Source: Rossellomorea marisflavi
Lineage (GTDB): Bacteria; Bacillota; Bacilli; Bacillales; Bacillaceae_B
Assembly (NCBI RefSeq): GCF_022170785.1
Contig: NZ_CP081870.1
Location: 856,001-920,000, forward strand
Length of the DNA stretch: 64,000 nt
Direction of reading: 5' to 3'
The position numbers and the translations under genes were made by a program. Below the pieces are notes generated by a model that made no database searches, had not been told where the DNA came from, and saw nothing but the letters and a program-made list of their open reading frames with translations. Position 1 is the first letter of the stretch. Each line of letters starts with the position of its first letter. Of this stretch, positions 23,863 to 32,090 are shown one piece after another.

Positions 23863-23890
23863 GAAAAAGTCACAAGATTTATCTTGTGAC
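23863..23890 (-). terminator. Terminator of the Sau3AI-like gene
   Basis: GTCACAAGA, TTTA loop, TCTTGTGAC, with five A on the left (T run on the minus strand). It sits between the endonuclease stop and the vsr gene. Confidence 0.8.
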
Positions 23891-23896
23891 GTAGAA

Positions 23897-25270
23897 TCAT
23901 TCATTCAATATCCTTTCGATGTAATGTCTATCCAGCCAATAAGCTTGCTTAGTGATTTTTTGGCCATCGGGCAACAATATCTTATCCTTGCCATCCCTTG
24001 CTTTAGAACGGATGTGGCAGAAGTTGTTGAAAGAGGAGCCCGGCAAGTTGTTATTGACTCGATTACCAGCTTTATTTAATTTTACCCCTTCTTTTACAAT
24101 CTTTTTGGTTTCAGACCATGTTGCATATAATTCACCATCAATTTTTTCTTGTGGCATATTCCACAATTTGATTCCCTCGAAATAAGGGATTCGCTTTACC
24201 CCTTTTTTATATTCTTCCTCGAATCTGAAAATCAAAAATAGATACTTTTGCTCCGAGAAGATTCTGTAGAGTTCGCTTTCTTCCCATTCTTCACTCAACA
24301 ATGTGTCAAAATCAACATGGGTGAAGGACATATGCTCACGGATATTCCCGCCGGGTTCCCTACCGATAGTCTTGAATTTAATATTGGCTTTTGAGAACTC
24401 TTCTATTTCGCCAATATCATTCTTTTTGACATCAAGTAACTTTGCCATGAGATGGGGAATCATTGATTTGTTATTGGGATTGTACTTAATGCCGACCTCG
24501 TCACATAGTACATCGATTTTTTTCCCATAGTGGGGGCTCAATCTCTCTTCCAGTATTTGATCAACGGTCTTTGTTTTGAGTTCCCCTGGCATAGAGAAGG
24601 ATTCCATATGTTCAGGTGTGAGGTATTTTCTGATTAAATTCGTCATGTACGAGGTCTTGAGTGAAAATGCTCTTTGTTTTGCTTTTATTGGTGAGAATGG
24701 TTGTTCCCGGACACTTGATTTATTCGCTCCCTTTGTACATGCAGAAAGGTACATTGTATCGGCTTCCGAGATAAGATGTGCTTCCCCGGATTTAATTTTT
24801 GATACGATGATTTCCCAATCCCGTTCCATGACTGCAAGGTCTTCTTCCGAGAATTCATTCAAGAAAGATTTGACTATCCGAAAATCACTTATGGGTACCT
24901 CGGGTACGTGTTGATACAACATGATCAACATTTTTGCTGCCTTGGACATGAAGGAGGATTCTTTAAAGGTCAAATCATGTTCCTTCATATAATCAATGAT
25001 GTTTAATACCAATCTTTCTTTTGATGAGTATGTTTGGTTTTTATTCAATTTGAATGGTGTCACTTTTAATTCCACACCGAGGTTTTCGAAATCAGGTTTG
25101 GAAACTGAATTAATCTCATAACCGAAATAACTTTCCTCTATGATATTTCCCAAGGTCCCTTTCGATCGGAGGTTCTTGATTCTTCCGGTGCCATCAATTT
25201 CTCCGAAGGTCTTTCCTTCAGCTGCGTATGCCTTTTCCATTAATTCATCTATTGTTTCATACAGAATCAT
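23897..25270 (-). CDS. Sau3AI/MutH-family type II restriction endonuclease
   Basis: 457 residues. The N-terminal third is a MutH/Sau3AI nuclease domain: GTLGNIIEESYFGYEINSVSKPDFENLGVELKVTP carries the catalytic Asp60 and Glu67-x-Lys69. The C-terminal half repeats the fold without the catalytic triad, as in Sau3AI, where it is a DNA-binding allosteric domain. The family cuts GATC, matching the C5 methyltransferase. TCATTCATTC flanks its stop. It is read in the same direction as vsr but with its own terminator between them. Length is close to the usual Sau3AI size. Confidence 0.9.
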   Translation of the reverse strand: MILYETIDELMEKAYAAEGKTFGEIDGTGRIKNLRSKGTLGNIIEESYFGYEINSVSKPDFENLGVELKVTPFKLNKNQTYSSKERLVLNIIDYMKEHDLTFKESSFMSKAAKMLIMLYQHVPEVPISDFRIVKSFLNEFSEEDLAVMERDWEIIVSKIKSGEAHLISEADTMYLSACTKGANKSSVREQPFSPIKAKQRAFSLKTSYMTNLIRKYLTPEHMESFSMPGELKTKTVDQILEERLSPHYGKKIDVLCDEVGIKYNPNNKSMIPHLMAKLLDVKKNDIGEIEEFSKANIKFKTIGREPGGNIREHMSFTHVDFDTLLSEEWEESELYRIFSEQKYLFLIFRFEEEYKKGVKRIPYFEGIKLWNMPQEKIDGELYATWSETKKIVKEGVKLNKAGNRVNNNLPGSSFNNFCHIRSKARDGKDKILLPDGQKITKQAYWLDRHYIERILNE

Positions 25271-25353
25271 TATAATCTCCTTAGGATAATATGATATTGA
25301 TAATTTTACTATAAAAGGTAAAATGTTTACAATAACATGACTTATGGTTTAGA

Positions 25354-25586
25354 ATTTTTATATAAATTCGGAAAGCCATCGCTGGATTGATGAGCATGTG
25401 TTGGACTTAAATCCGAATGAAAGTTGTGGTTATCAAGCAATGGGAATACTCCATTTTAAAGGCTTGAAAGGTGTACATAAAGGAACTTTTATGGGAAAGA
25501 ATATATTTGAAGCTCTTACAATACTAGAACAACAAGAAAGTGACTTTACTTTGGTTATTCAGAGTCTTGATAGGCTATCTTATTAG
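25354..25586 (+). pseudogene. Gene remnant beside the restriction-modification locus
   Basis: One frame reads HRWIDEHVLDLNPNESCGYQ then GILHFKGLKGVHKGTFMGKNIFEALTILEQQ and stops at 25584-25586. It looks like the C-terminal part of a real protein but has no start codon with a ribosome binding site and a stop just upstream (TAG near 25350). The family is not recognised; it may mark the right edge of the defence island. Confidence 0.45.
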
Positions 25587-25691
25587 AGGTAAAAAAGGTA
25601 AAGAGAGTAATTGGTTGTTAGATTTACCGCTAGTTTCACATTCACTCCACTTTACAAGAGGTGTATTTGATTAATTTTTACAATTTTCCTG

Positions 25692-25733
25692 AATAAAGCA
25701 AGCTGGGCAAATGTTCAGCTTGCTTTATTTTGT
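25692..25733. terminator. Strong hairpin at the right edge of the defence island
   Basis: AATAAAGCAAGCTG pairs with CAGCTTGCTTTATT around a 10-base loop, followed by TTG and a TCTTTC tail. A decayed copy is at 28513-28553. Confidence 0.8.
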
Positions 25734-25830
25734 CTTTCTATTCCATCCACTTTTAGGGGCATCCTTTTCAAGTTGAAATAAATCTCCTCGACGCGAATCA
25801 ATCATCCGCATGGTCATGAGTTATGTCTAC

Positions 25831-26250
25831 TCAATACTTTACCCCATGATGATAAGTCGCACATCCATGACAAGTATCTTTATCATAACGGTGTTCGGGG
25901 TTTACCTTTTTCCCACAGTATTGGCATGATCGATATTGGCGTTTTCTTGATTGGATGGTTTTTAAAAGTAAACCGAGGATTTGTTCTGTTTGATCTTCTA
26001 CGGAAAGATGATCAGTCATGTGCATAACGTGTTTTTTGTATTTTGTTGGTTCAGGGCTACAGGGTGAATACCAGATATCTTTTATGTAGCCGATCTCTAA
26101 TTCCTGGTTTGATAGAGATATATACATTTTGGGATCATCCGCAAATCCGACCAGCGGAAAATATATAGTTGAATCTCTATATAAGCGAAGAGTTTTTCTG
26201 TTTTGAATCAGCCATGCTTCTGCCTTTTCTTTTATAGATGGCACTATCAT
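25831..26250 (-). CDS. Hypothetical zinc-ribbon protein
   Basis: About 139 residues. The end (SCQYCGKKVNPEHRYDKDTCHGCATYHHG) has two CxxC pairs in zinc-ribbon spacing, and the rest is a small alpha/beta domain with no recognised family. AGGGGGAT lies directly before the ATG, too close; the GTG two codons later (about 26244) is better spaced and may be the true start. Function unknown; the ribbon suggests nucleic-acid or protein contact. Confidence 0.65.
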   Translation of the reverse strand: MIVPSIKEKAEAWLIQNRKTLRLYRDSTIYFPLVGFADDPKMYISLSNQELEIGYIKDIWYSPCSPEPTKYKKHVMHMTDHLSVEDQTEQILGLLLKTIQSRKRQYRSCQYCGKKVNPEHRYDKDTCHGCATYHHGVKY

Positions 26251-26290
26251 ATCCCCCTACTTAACAGAGCGCTGTTTGGTCATAAACAGA

Positions 26291-27046
26291 TCATTCCGTT
26301 GCAATCCCCTTGAAGTAATTCTTCAACTTTTCCATCATCTTCTCCTTATTCTCAGCAAAGTGCCGATGTCGATGCCCGTTCCCTCCAGAAGGATGGGGGA
26401 AGCCGTTCAAGATGCACGCGGCGTTGATCAGACCTTGTTGCGATAGATAGGCAAGGGCCTTTGAGACATTCACCCCGAGAGGAACGATCAGCGGATTGTC
26501 CATATGTTCCATTTCTTTAGGGAACGATTGAAGGATGTAGTCGCGCAGCAGATCTGTTTTCACTATGTTCGGTGTGGATCCACTGTAGTTCTTTCCATTA
26601 TAGAAGACCGGATAGGGAAGGACGGAGGTGGTTTGGACCAGGTGGCTGTGTGATCCGAATAACTCGCTGGTGCTAGTGATCCCCAAGTGAGCGGGGAGGT
26701 TGAGTTCATCGAGCATGGTGATGAGGTTCTTCCTCATGGGCCCTTCGAAGCTTGAGTTCTTTTTGACCTCGTGAAGGATCTCGTCATCTGTGAGGGTTGA
26801 TTCTCTCAGGTTCCACACCGTCTCGAACGATTTTTTCATCTGGTGGAGGCCGGGGGTGATCCCGACGATGACGACCTTTGCATTGGTATTTAGATGCTCG
26901 AATGGAGCATAGTAGATTTCGAGTTTTTTCTTTGGGTCTTTTTCCAGCAGGAATGATTCATCCAATAGGGCTTCTTGTGTTGGTGAAGGTAATGATTGAA
27001 TGGTTGCTTTATAGTGGTTGAACGTTGAGTAGGGCGCAATGGACAT
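26291..27046 (-). CDS. Uracil-DNA-glycosylase-fold protein
   Basis: 251 residues. KVVIVGITPGLHQM resembles the GxxPG(x) water-activating loop of the UDG superfamily and GFPHPSGGNGHRHRHF the HPS-type substrate loop near the end; between them is a helical insertion. Both motifs sit at the right distance for a UDG fold, but residues differ from the classical families, so the substrate is uncertain. AGGAGGAATAG precedes the ATG. Fragments of this gene occur in a decayed copy at 28563-28618. Confidence 0.7.
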   Translation of the reverse strand: MSIAPYSTFNHYKATIQSLPSPTQEALLDESFLLEKDPKKKLEIYYAPFEHLNTNAKVVIVGITPGLHQMKKSFETVWNLRESTLTDDEILHEVKKNSSFEGPMRKNLITMLDELNLPAHLGITSTSELFGSHSHLVQTTSVLPYPVFYNGKNYSGSTPNIVKTDLLRDYILQSFPKEMEHMDNPLIVPLGVNVSKALAYLSQQGLINAACILNGFPHPSGGNGHRHRHFAENKEKMMEKLKNYFKGIATE

Positions 27047-27206
27047 TTCTATTCCTCCTGTTAACTGAATCTACGTATAGTATACACTATCTGGAAAAGA
27101 GGTTTTGCTTGAAGAAGGGGTAGTGCCTTCAAGAAGGAATAATATTTTGAAAATTCTCTATGAAATGGGTACGATAGAATATAGATTACAAAAAGGAGGC
27201 AACCCC

Positions 27207-28433
27207 ATGAACCAAGCTCTCATTCAACCAGACGATTACATAACCCTGTGGGGGATCATCGTCGTATGGGCTTCCGTCAGCATCTTCCTCGAACAGCGCT
27301 ATAGCTGGGCGGCGAAGATATCGGGAGCCATCATTGCCCTGGTGGGGGCGATCATTCTATCGAATACGGGGGTGATCCCGACGGAGTCACCGGTGTATGA
27401 TGCCGTGTGGACGTTCATCATTCCCCTTGCGATTCCGCTGCTGCTTTTCCATGTGAACTTTAAGAAGGTGTGGAAGGAGAGCGGACGGCTGCTTATTCTG
27501 TTCTTGATCAGTTCCGTCGGGACGGTGGCGGGGACGATCATCAGTTTCTTCTTGTTGAAGGATCACATTCCCTACCTTGATAAGCTCGGTGCGATGCTCA
27601 GTGCCTCGTATGTCGGGGGAGGGGTGAACTTTGCCGCCATGGCCGCGAAGTTCGCACCGCCGGGAGAGATGGTGTCATCTGCGGTGGTGGCGGATAATCT
27701 GATGATGGCCATCTACTTCATCGTGCTGATGACGATTCCGACCATGGGCTTCTTCAGGAAACGATTCCATGCACCCCATGTGGAAAAGGTGGAGAACGGG
27801 GGCATGAAGGAAGACGGGAAGACGCTTGCCGAAGGATTCTGGTCGCGGAAGGAAATGTCCCTCAAGGATATAGCCCTGTCGGTCGGAACCGCCTTCCTGC
27901 TTGTTATGGTGTCATTCAAGATCGCTGAACTATTTGCCGGACTCATCCCGTCCGGGGAGGATGCGTCCTTCTTCCTGAATCTGATGAACGGGCTGTTCGG
28001 GGATAAGTACCTCATGCTCACGACATTGACCTTCCTGGCACTGGCCCTGTTTCCGAAGTACTTCGAATCGATCAACGGCAGCCAGGAGATCGGGACGTTC
28101 CTCATTTACCTGTTCTTTGTCGTGATCGGCATACCGGCATCGATTCCGTTGATCATTCAGAATGCACCGCTGCTTCTTGTGTTCGTGCTGATCATCGTCA
28201 TTCTAAATCTGGGTATTTCACTCGGTGCAGGGAAGCTACTGAAATATGACCTTGAAGAAATCCTCCTCGCCAGCAACGCCAACGTCGGAGGCCCGACAAC
28301 GGCTGCCGCCATGGCCATTGCGAAGGGATGGAAGGATTTGATAGGGCCGATCCTTGTGGTCGGTACCCTGGGGTATATCATCGGGAATTATGTTGGGACG
28401 ACGCTTGGGTTGTGGTTTGCTGGGTTTATGTGA
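27207..28433 (+). CDS. DUF819-family membrane protein (YjcL-like)
   Basis: About 408 residues from the ATG at 27207 (AAAGGAGG, seven bases before); the longer frame from 27105 is not supported. Roughly ten to eleven hydrophobic helices, with family-typical blocks such as LGAMLSASYVGGGVNFAAMAA in the middle and LLASNANVGGPTTAAAMAIAKGW near the end. The family is related to secondary transporters of the sodium/glutamate-symporter type, but substrates are unknown. A truncated, degraded copy of part of it lies at 28617-28708. Confidence 0.85.
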   Translation: MNQALIQPDDYITLWGIIVVWASVSIFLEQRYSWAAKISGAIIALVGAIILSNTGVIPTESPVYDAVWTFIIPLAIPLLLFHVNFKKVWKESGRLLILFLISSVGTVAGTIISFFLLKDHIPYLDKLGAMLSASYVGGGVNFAAMAAKFAPPGEMVSSAVVADNLMMAIYFIVLMTIPTMGFFRKRFHAPHVEKVENGGMKEDGKTLAEGFWSRKEMSLKDIALSVGTAFLLVMVSFKIAELFAGLIPSGEDASFFLNLMNGLFGDKYLMLTTLTFLALALFPKYFESINGSQEIGTFLIYLFFVVIGIPASIPLIIQNAPLLLVFVLIIVILNLGISLGAGKLLKYDLEEILLASNANVGGPTTAAAMAIAKGWKDLIGPILVVGTLGYIIGNYVGTTLGLWFAGFM

Positions 28434-28509
28434 TGGCAGCTGCTTGGTCCGCGGACTACTACTGACTAGAAAGCATGTGAAGAGAGTTGGGACAGTTATC
28501 TTTGGGAGT

Positions 28510-28710
28510 GTTCAATAAAGCAAGCTGCCCAACCGCTAGCACAACTTTATTCGGGAAAACAAATGGAGGATGCAGTCGCACATCAGGTCTTGTTTTCACT
28601 TTGGTTGGTGTGGATCTTCAACATCCCCCTTGCGCTCCTCTTCCATTTGAACTTTAAGAAGGTGTGGAAGGAAAGTGGGCGGCTACTCTGTCCTTGAGCA
28701 GTTCGGTGGA
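28510..28710 (+). repeat. Decayed, internally deleted tandem copy of the 25.7-27.5 kb block
   Basis: Three segments appear in the same order and orientation as their sources: 28513-28553 resembles the terminator at 25692-25733; 28563-28618 resembles 26531-26582 inside the UDG-like gene; 28617-28708 resembles 27416-27522 of the DUF819 gene. The copies have many substitutions and small deletions. This fits an old tandem duplication that was mostly deleted. Confidence 0.65.
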
Positions 28711-28756
28711 GTGGCAGATTCTATTAGATGGCATTGAATTAAAAATATAGTAGACA

Positions 28757-28806
28757 AAGAGAAGCAAATCATACATCTGTCGGTGTAAGAGATGCTTCTC
28801 TTTTTT
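28757..28806 (+). terminator. Terminator-like hairpin downstream of the duplication remnant
   Basis: GAGAAGCA (about 28760) pairs with TGCTTCTC about 25 bases later, followed by six T. The stretch 28807-29150 after it contains no convincing gene. Confidence 0.55.
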
Positions 28807-29158
28807 GTAGAACGATTCATGGCGATTAATACAGAGAATCTGTAGCAAGAAGTTGTACGCATTGAATTGAGAGGTGCTGGCTTATCAGTTTGGGTCGGTA
28901 GAGGCCCTTTTAACATCCTAAGGTGGAGCAAGTGGAGATTGTGCAGAGTAACGAAGTGGTTAAAGGTGATTCCAATGGAAGAACTGAAGAAGCAGTAGGC
29001 AAATGTATTTAAAAAGAAGCTATTTACAGGAACGGTATGGGTGGGTGAACTCATAGATTAAACTCTTTGAAATGATTCATCCTGAATATGGGTTTATTGG
29101 TTGCTAATAGTATAGTATTCTACTATACTTCTTTGAAGTAGGAAGGGGTTAGAGTCAT

Positions 29159-29665
29159 ATGAAAAAATTCGTGTTTATTTCGGCAATGGCACTATTATTA
29201 TCCGCATGTAGTTCTTCTACTTCAACGGATGATAAAACAAGTGCAGAGAAAGTACCAAAAAAAGAAACAACTGAAGAGGTTACAAAAAAAGATGTTGAGA
29301 GTGATAAAGTGACAGAGCCAGAAGAGCTTCCATCCATTACTTCTCTTAAAGAAGATGAGTTAAGGGATTTTCTAAAGGAAACGGCAATGGGGGAGGGAGA
29401 TGAACTAGGTGATGTTTCCGTTGATAAAGGAAAAGTCGATGTGGCTATAAAACTCGGCCCCAGTGATCTTCTATCGGATGAAGATTTTGCTGTAACCCGA
29501 TATAGTCAGGCCTCGGATGAATTACTTGGCTATAGTGATTGGGATCGTTTAACGATTACATATACTGATATTGGGTCGATTACGATGGACCGAAACGAGA
29601 AGGAAACGAACGAATTCGGTCAAGATTACTTCCCTACAGCTGTGATAATGGACAGATTAAAGTAA
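29159..29665 (+). CDS. Putative lipoprotein
   Basis: 168 residues. MKKFVFISAMALLLSAC is a lipoprotein signal peptide with the lipobox LSAC (Cys about residue 17), followed by a lysine/glutamate/threonine-rich linker (residues 18-60) and a compact C-terminal domain (LKEDELRDFLKETAMG ... DQDYFPTAVI-like) of unknown function. It should be anchored on the outer face of the membrane. AGGAAGGGGTT precedes the ATG and a terminator follows directly. Confidence 0.8.
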   Translation: MKKFVFISAMALLLSACSSSTSTDDKTSAEKVPKKETTEEVTKKDVESDKVTEPEELPSITSLKEDELRDFLKETAMGEGDELGDVSVDKGKVDVAIKLGPSDLLSDEDFAVTRYSQASDELLGYSDWDRLTITYTDIGSITMDRNEKETNEFGQDYFPTAVIMDRLK

Positions 29666-29680
29666 TCAATCTAAGTGAGG

Positions 29681-29707
29681 GAGCTGGTCAATGACCAGCT
29701 CTGTTTT
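29681..29707 (+). terminator. Terminator of the lipoprotein gene
   Basis: GAGCTGGTCA and TGACCAGCTC form a tight hairpin followed by TGTTTTG. Confidence 0.8.
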
Positions 29708-29732
29708 GTATCTACTGCCTTCTAGTAGAAAG

Positions 29733-29769
29733 ACAAAAGCAAGCTCCTTAGCTGGCAGCTTGCTTCTTA
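29733..29769 (-). terminator. Terminator for the minus-strand gene at 29823
   Basis: On the minus strand AAGCAAGCTGCC, loop, GGAGCTTGCTTTTG. Confidence 0.75.
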
Positions 29770-29822
29770 TTGTTTCCATCACGAATATGGTGTCGATTAA
29801 AAGAGAGGGGGGGTGTTTTGTG

Positions 29823-30277
29823 TTATGGAGTGTTAATACTGATCGCCTGGTCACTGACTTCAACGTTTTCAGCTCCTGAAAAGGATACATTCAAGTCATA
29901 CACGACAGGCTCTAACAGATTGGTATTAATTTTAATGGGATAAATCAGTTCATGCTGATGGTTGAGGGTGATGGTCTCACCCTTTTCTCGATTCGGGATC
30001 TCGGCCTTAACGGTGTTTTCAGGATACGATTCCTTCCCGTTATCATCCACTGCCCCAAAGGCATACCCGATGTCCTGAATCAAACCAAAATGGATCGTGT
30101 GGTCACCCTTTTCAATGGGTTTAACCATAACTCATATGTTTGGATCCCATCTTCGTCTGAAACCTGTTCAGGGCTGGATTCCAGTTTCAGCGTCTTTTCA
30201 TCAAGTAGGTTGAGTACAATAAAAGCCATTATGCAAACTCCAATTAACGTAAGTATGGCACTAACACCCTTATTCAT
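29823..30277 (-). pseudogene. Frameshifted membrane-anchored protein gene
   Basis: From an ATG at 30277 (GGAGG just before it) one frame encodes an N-terminal anchor (GVSAILTLIGVCIMAFIVLN) and continues to QTYELWLNPLK before stopping at 30080. A second frame takes over near 30125 (MVKPIEKGDHTIHFGLIQ...) and runs to 29823. One indel around 30120-30128 would join them into about 150 residues: a membrane anchor with an extracytoplasmic beta domain. Either a recent frameshift or a sequencing error; family not recognised. Confidence 0.6.
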
Positions 30278-30328
30278 TTTCCTCCAACCCTTTGCTTTCA
30301 TTATTCTGATTAGGGGTTACCTGCTGTA

Positions 30329-30864
30329 TTAAGTAGCCATTGTATAATGACCATGCATCTCGCCATCAATCTCCACGTTTCCATTAAACCTGAAGCCACT
30401 TTTCTCAATGACCCTTCTCGAAGCATGATTCCGGGGCAGGACTACCGCATTCAACTGCTTCACATCGGTACCAGGAAGGCGATGAGTCCTTTTACGGCCG
30501 TGATCGTGTAGCCTTTATTCCGGTGATCCTTGGAGATGGCAAAGGCAATTTCCCTGTTGGGTTCAGGGAGTTCCTCCTTGATCCCTGTATTGCAGAAGCC
30601 GATGAAGGCACCCGTCTCTTTTTCAATGATTCCAAGCTTGAGCCACCCGTTACCGATGGTGGGGAGGGAGGAGAGGAATGCCTGGTTATCGGGGACTTCG
30701 TAATTCGTCAGCCAGTCCAGGCGTTGCTCTCTTGTGGAACGCCAGTCGGGCAGGAATTCATAGACCTCCGGCTGGGACGTCAAGTGGTAGATGGCATCTG
30801 CGTCCGATGGTTGAAATTCTCTTAACAGGATATTGCCGCAGTCCAGGGTGAATGGTCTGTTCAT
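30329..30864 (-). pseudogene. Frameshifted GNAT acetyltransferase gene
   Basis: The first 134 codons (30864-30460) give an N-terminal GNAT fold: ILLREFQPSDADAIYHL, FIGFCNTGIKEELPEPNREIAFAISKDHRNKGYTITAVKGLIAFL. The end then continues in another frame (TDVKQLNAVVLPRNHASRRVIEKSGFRFNG ... GHYTMAT) to a TAA at 30331-30329, which is the expected GNAT C-terminus. An indel near 30465 separates them. If not an error, the gene is inactivated. Confidence 0.75.
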
Positions 30865-30885
30865 ATGAGTACCTCCAAATGTGAA

Positions 30886-31443
30886 TCACTCCTCAGTGAA
30901 TGCTGTACTGGAGAGCACTTTCATATACTTCTTCACATCAACGGCCCAATCCTCTATATGCTGGTGAAACGCCGACTGATTCCCTGCATAGAGCTCGCGC
31001 AGCGCTTCTTCGTAATGAGGGAAGTTCCCGGCCATGGAGGTCATGAAGTGGTAGGTAGCCTCCTGGGATGCTTTAGCCTGCTGGGTTCCTCCGCGTCGGG
31101 CGTCTTCTACGAGCTTCCGCAGTGTGACCGATGCGCCGCCGGGCTGACTCTTGAGCCATTCCCAGTGACGGGGGAGGAGGGTCACTTCGCCGGAAACGAC
31201 GCCGAGCTTAGGACGGCCGACTCGTCGTGGCTGGGCTGCTTCCGTCTGTTCTCCTGATTCTGCCTTTGGATTGATCGGACCGTGATAATCAACATCGATC
31301 TGTCTGCCGGTGGCATCGTCAAAGATGAGGACCTGGGGCCAATCGTTGCTATCTAGTTGATCTTTGATGGTGGAGACAACTTGATCCAATGGTCCACGGG
31401 CAACGTTTTTGACGCCTGAAAATGCGGTGTAGGTTTTTGTCAT
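30886..31443 (-). CDS. DUF2239-family protein
   Basis: About 185 residues from the ATG at 31443 (AAAGGAG, nine bases before). The region GRPKLGVVSGEVTLLPRHWEWLKSQPGGASVTLRKLVEDARR is the conserved centre of DUF2239, with a small N-terminal beta domain (VLIFDDATGRQIDVDY) and a helical C-terminus. Function is unknown. Its promoter carries two ACCCGGGT palindromes, suggesting tight control. Confidence 0.85.
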   Translation of the reverse strand: MTKTYTAFSGVKNVARGPLDQVVSTIKDQLDSNDWPQVLIFDDATGRQIDVDYHGPINPKAESGEQTEAAQPRRVGRPKLGVVSGEVTLLPRHWEWLKSQPGGASVTLRKLVEDARRGGTQQAKASQEATYHFMTSMAGNFPHYEEALRELYAGNQSAFHQHIEDWAVDVKKYMKVLSSTAFTEE

Positions 31444-31469
31444 GATTTCCAACTCCTTTACTACAGTGT

Positions 31470-31511
31470 ATTATACCCGGGTAAAATGGTGTCGTCAATA
31501 TTACCCGGGTG
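31470..31511 (-). promoter_or_regulatory. Sigma-A promoter with twin ACCCGGGT palindromes
   Basis: On the minus strand TTGACG (31498-31493), a 17-base spacer and TATAAT (31475-31470) form a strong promoter for the DUF2239 gene. TACCCGGGTA (31474-31483) overlaps the spacer/-10 junction and TACCCGGGTG (31502-31511) lies just upstream of the -35. Their centres are 28 bases apart. A dimeric repressor is likely; which one is unknown. Confidence 0.75.
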
Positions 31512-31514
31512 AAA

Positions 31515-31558
31515 ATAAAAAAACCACCCCACTTGTGATACTACAAGTGGAGTGGGGG
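31515..31558 (-). terminator. Terminator of the VOC gene
   Basis: On the minus strand CCCCACTCCACTTGT pairs with ACAAGTGGGGTGG and is followed by a T7 run. Confidence 0.85.
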
Positions 31559-31565
31559 ATGATGA

Positions 31566-32009
31566 TCAAACCAGCTGGTTCAAAAACGTGCTCGCATCAC
31601 TGTTGAATTTCCATACCACGCCGAAGCGGTCCTTCACCATGCCAAAGCTTGATGACCACGGAACGGACGAGAGGGGCATGAGGATGGTTCCTCCTTGAGA
31701 CAGATGGTCGAAATACGTTTGGTTCAGATCAGGATCGCCGTCGATCAGGCTGATGATCACATTGGTTCCTCGAGTGATGGGCCCAGTGACTGATTGCATG
31801 GACGGAAGAACATCGGAGATCATGATGGTGTTTCCAGAGAAGTCGAGTCGCGACTCCATGATCATGGTTTGTTCTTCGGCCGGTAACGGGGGATCTTGAG
31901 GGATTGCACCGAAGGTCACTTGTTGGACTATTCCCTGTAGGGCTTTTTCGTAAAATGTGAGTGCTTCTTGTGCCTGGCCGTTGAATTGAAGATAAACGAT
32001 TGATTTCAT
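31566..32009 (-). CDS. VOC-family (glyoxalase/PhnB-like) protein
   Basis: 147 residues. MKSIVYLQFNGQAQEALTFYEKAL, then LDFSGNTIMISDVLP and PWSSSFGMVKDRFGVVWKF are the marks of the PhnB/YjdN branch of the vicinal oxygen chelate fold. Its enzymatic role is unknown in this branch. AAAGGAGGC precedes the ATG. It is divergent from a WYL regulator gene, which may control it. Confidence 0.85.
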   Translation of the reverse strand: MKSIVYLQFNGQAQEALTFYEKALQGIVQQVTFGAIPQDPPLPAEEQTMIMESRLDFSGNTIMISDVLPSMQSVTGPITRGTNVIISLIDGDPDLNQTYFDHLSQGGTILMPLSSVPWSSSFGMVKDRFGVVWKFNSDASTFLNQLV

Positions 32010-32090
32010 TGTGTGTTGCCTCCTTTATAGGTCTACCGGTAGTATAATGAGTGAAAGGTGACAACTGTATGTCGCCATTGGGAGGGCGTT

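Noticed and set aside
30080..30128. Programmed frameshifting at the 29823-30277 gene
   Set aside because: No slippery heptamer or downstream stem is visible at the junction; an ordinary indel is simpler.
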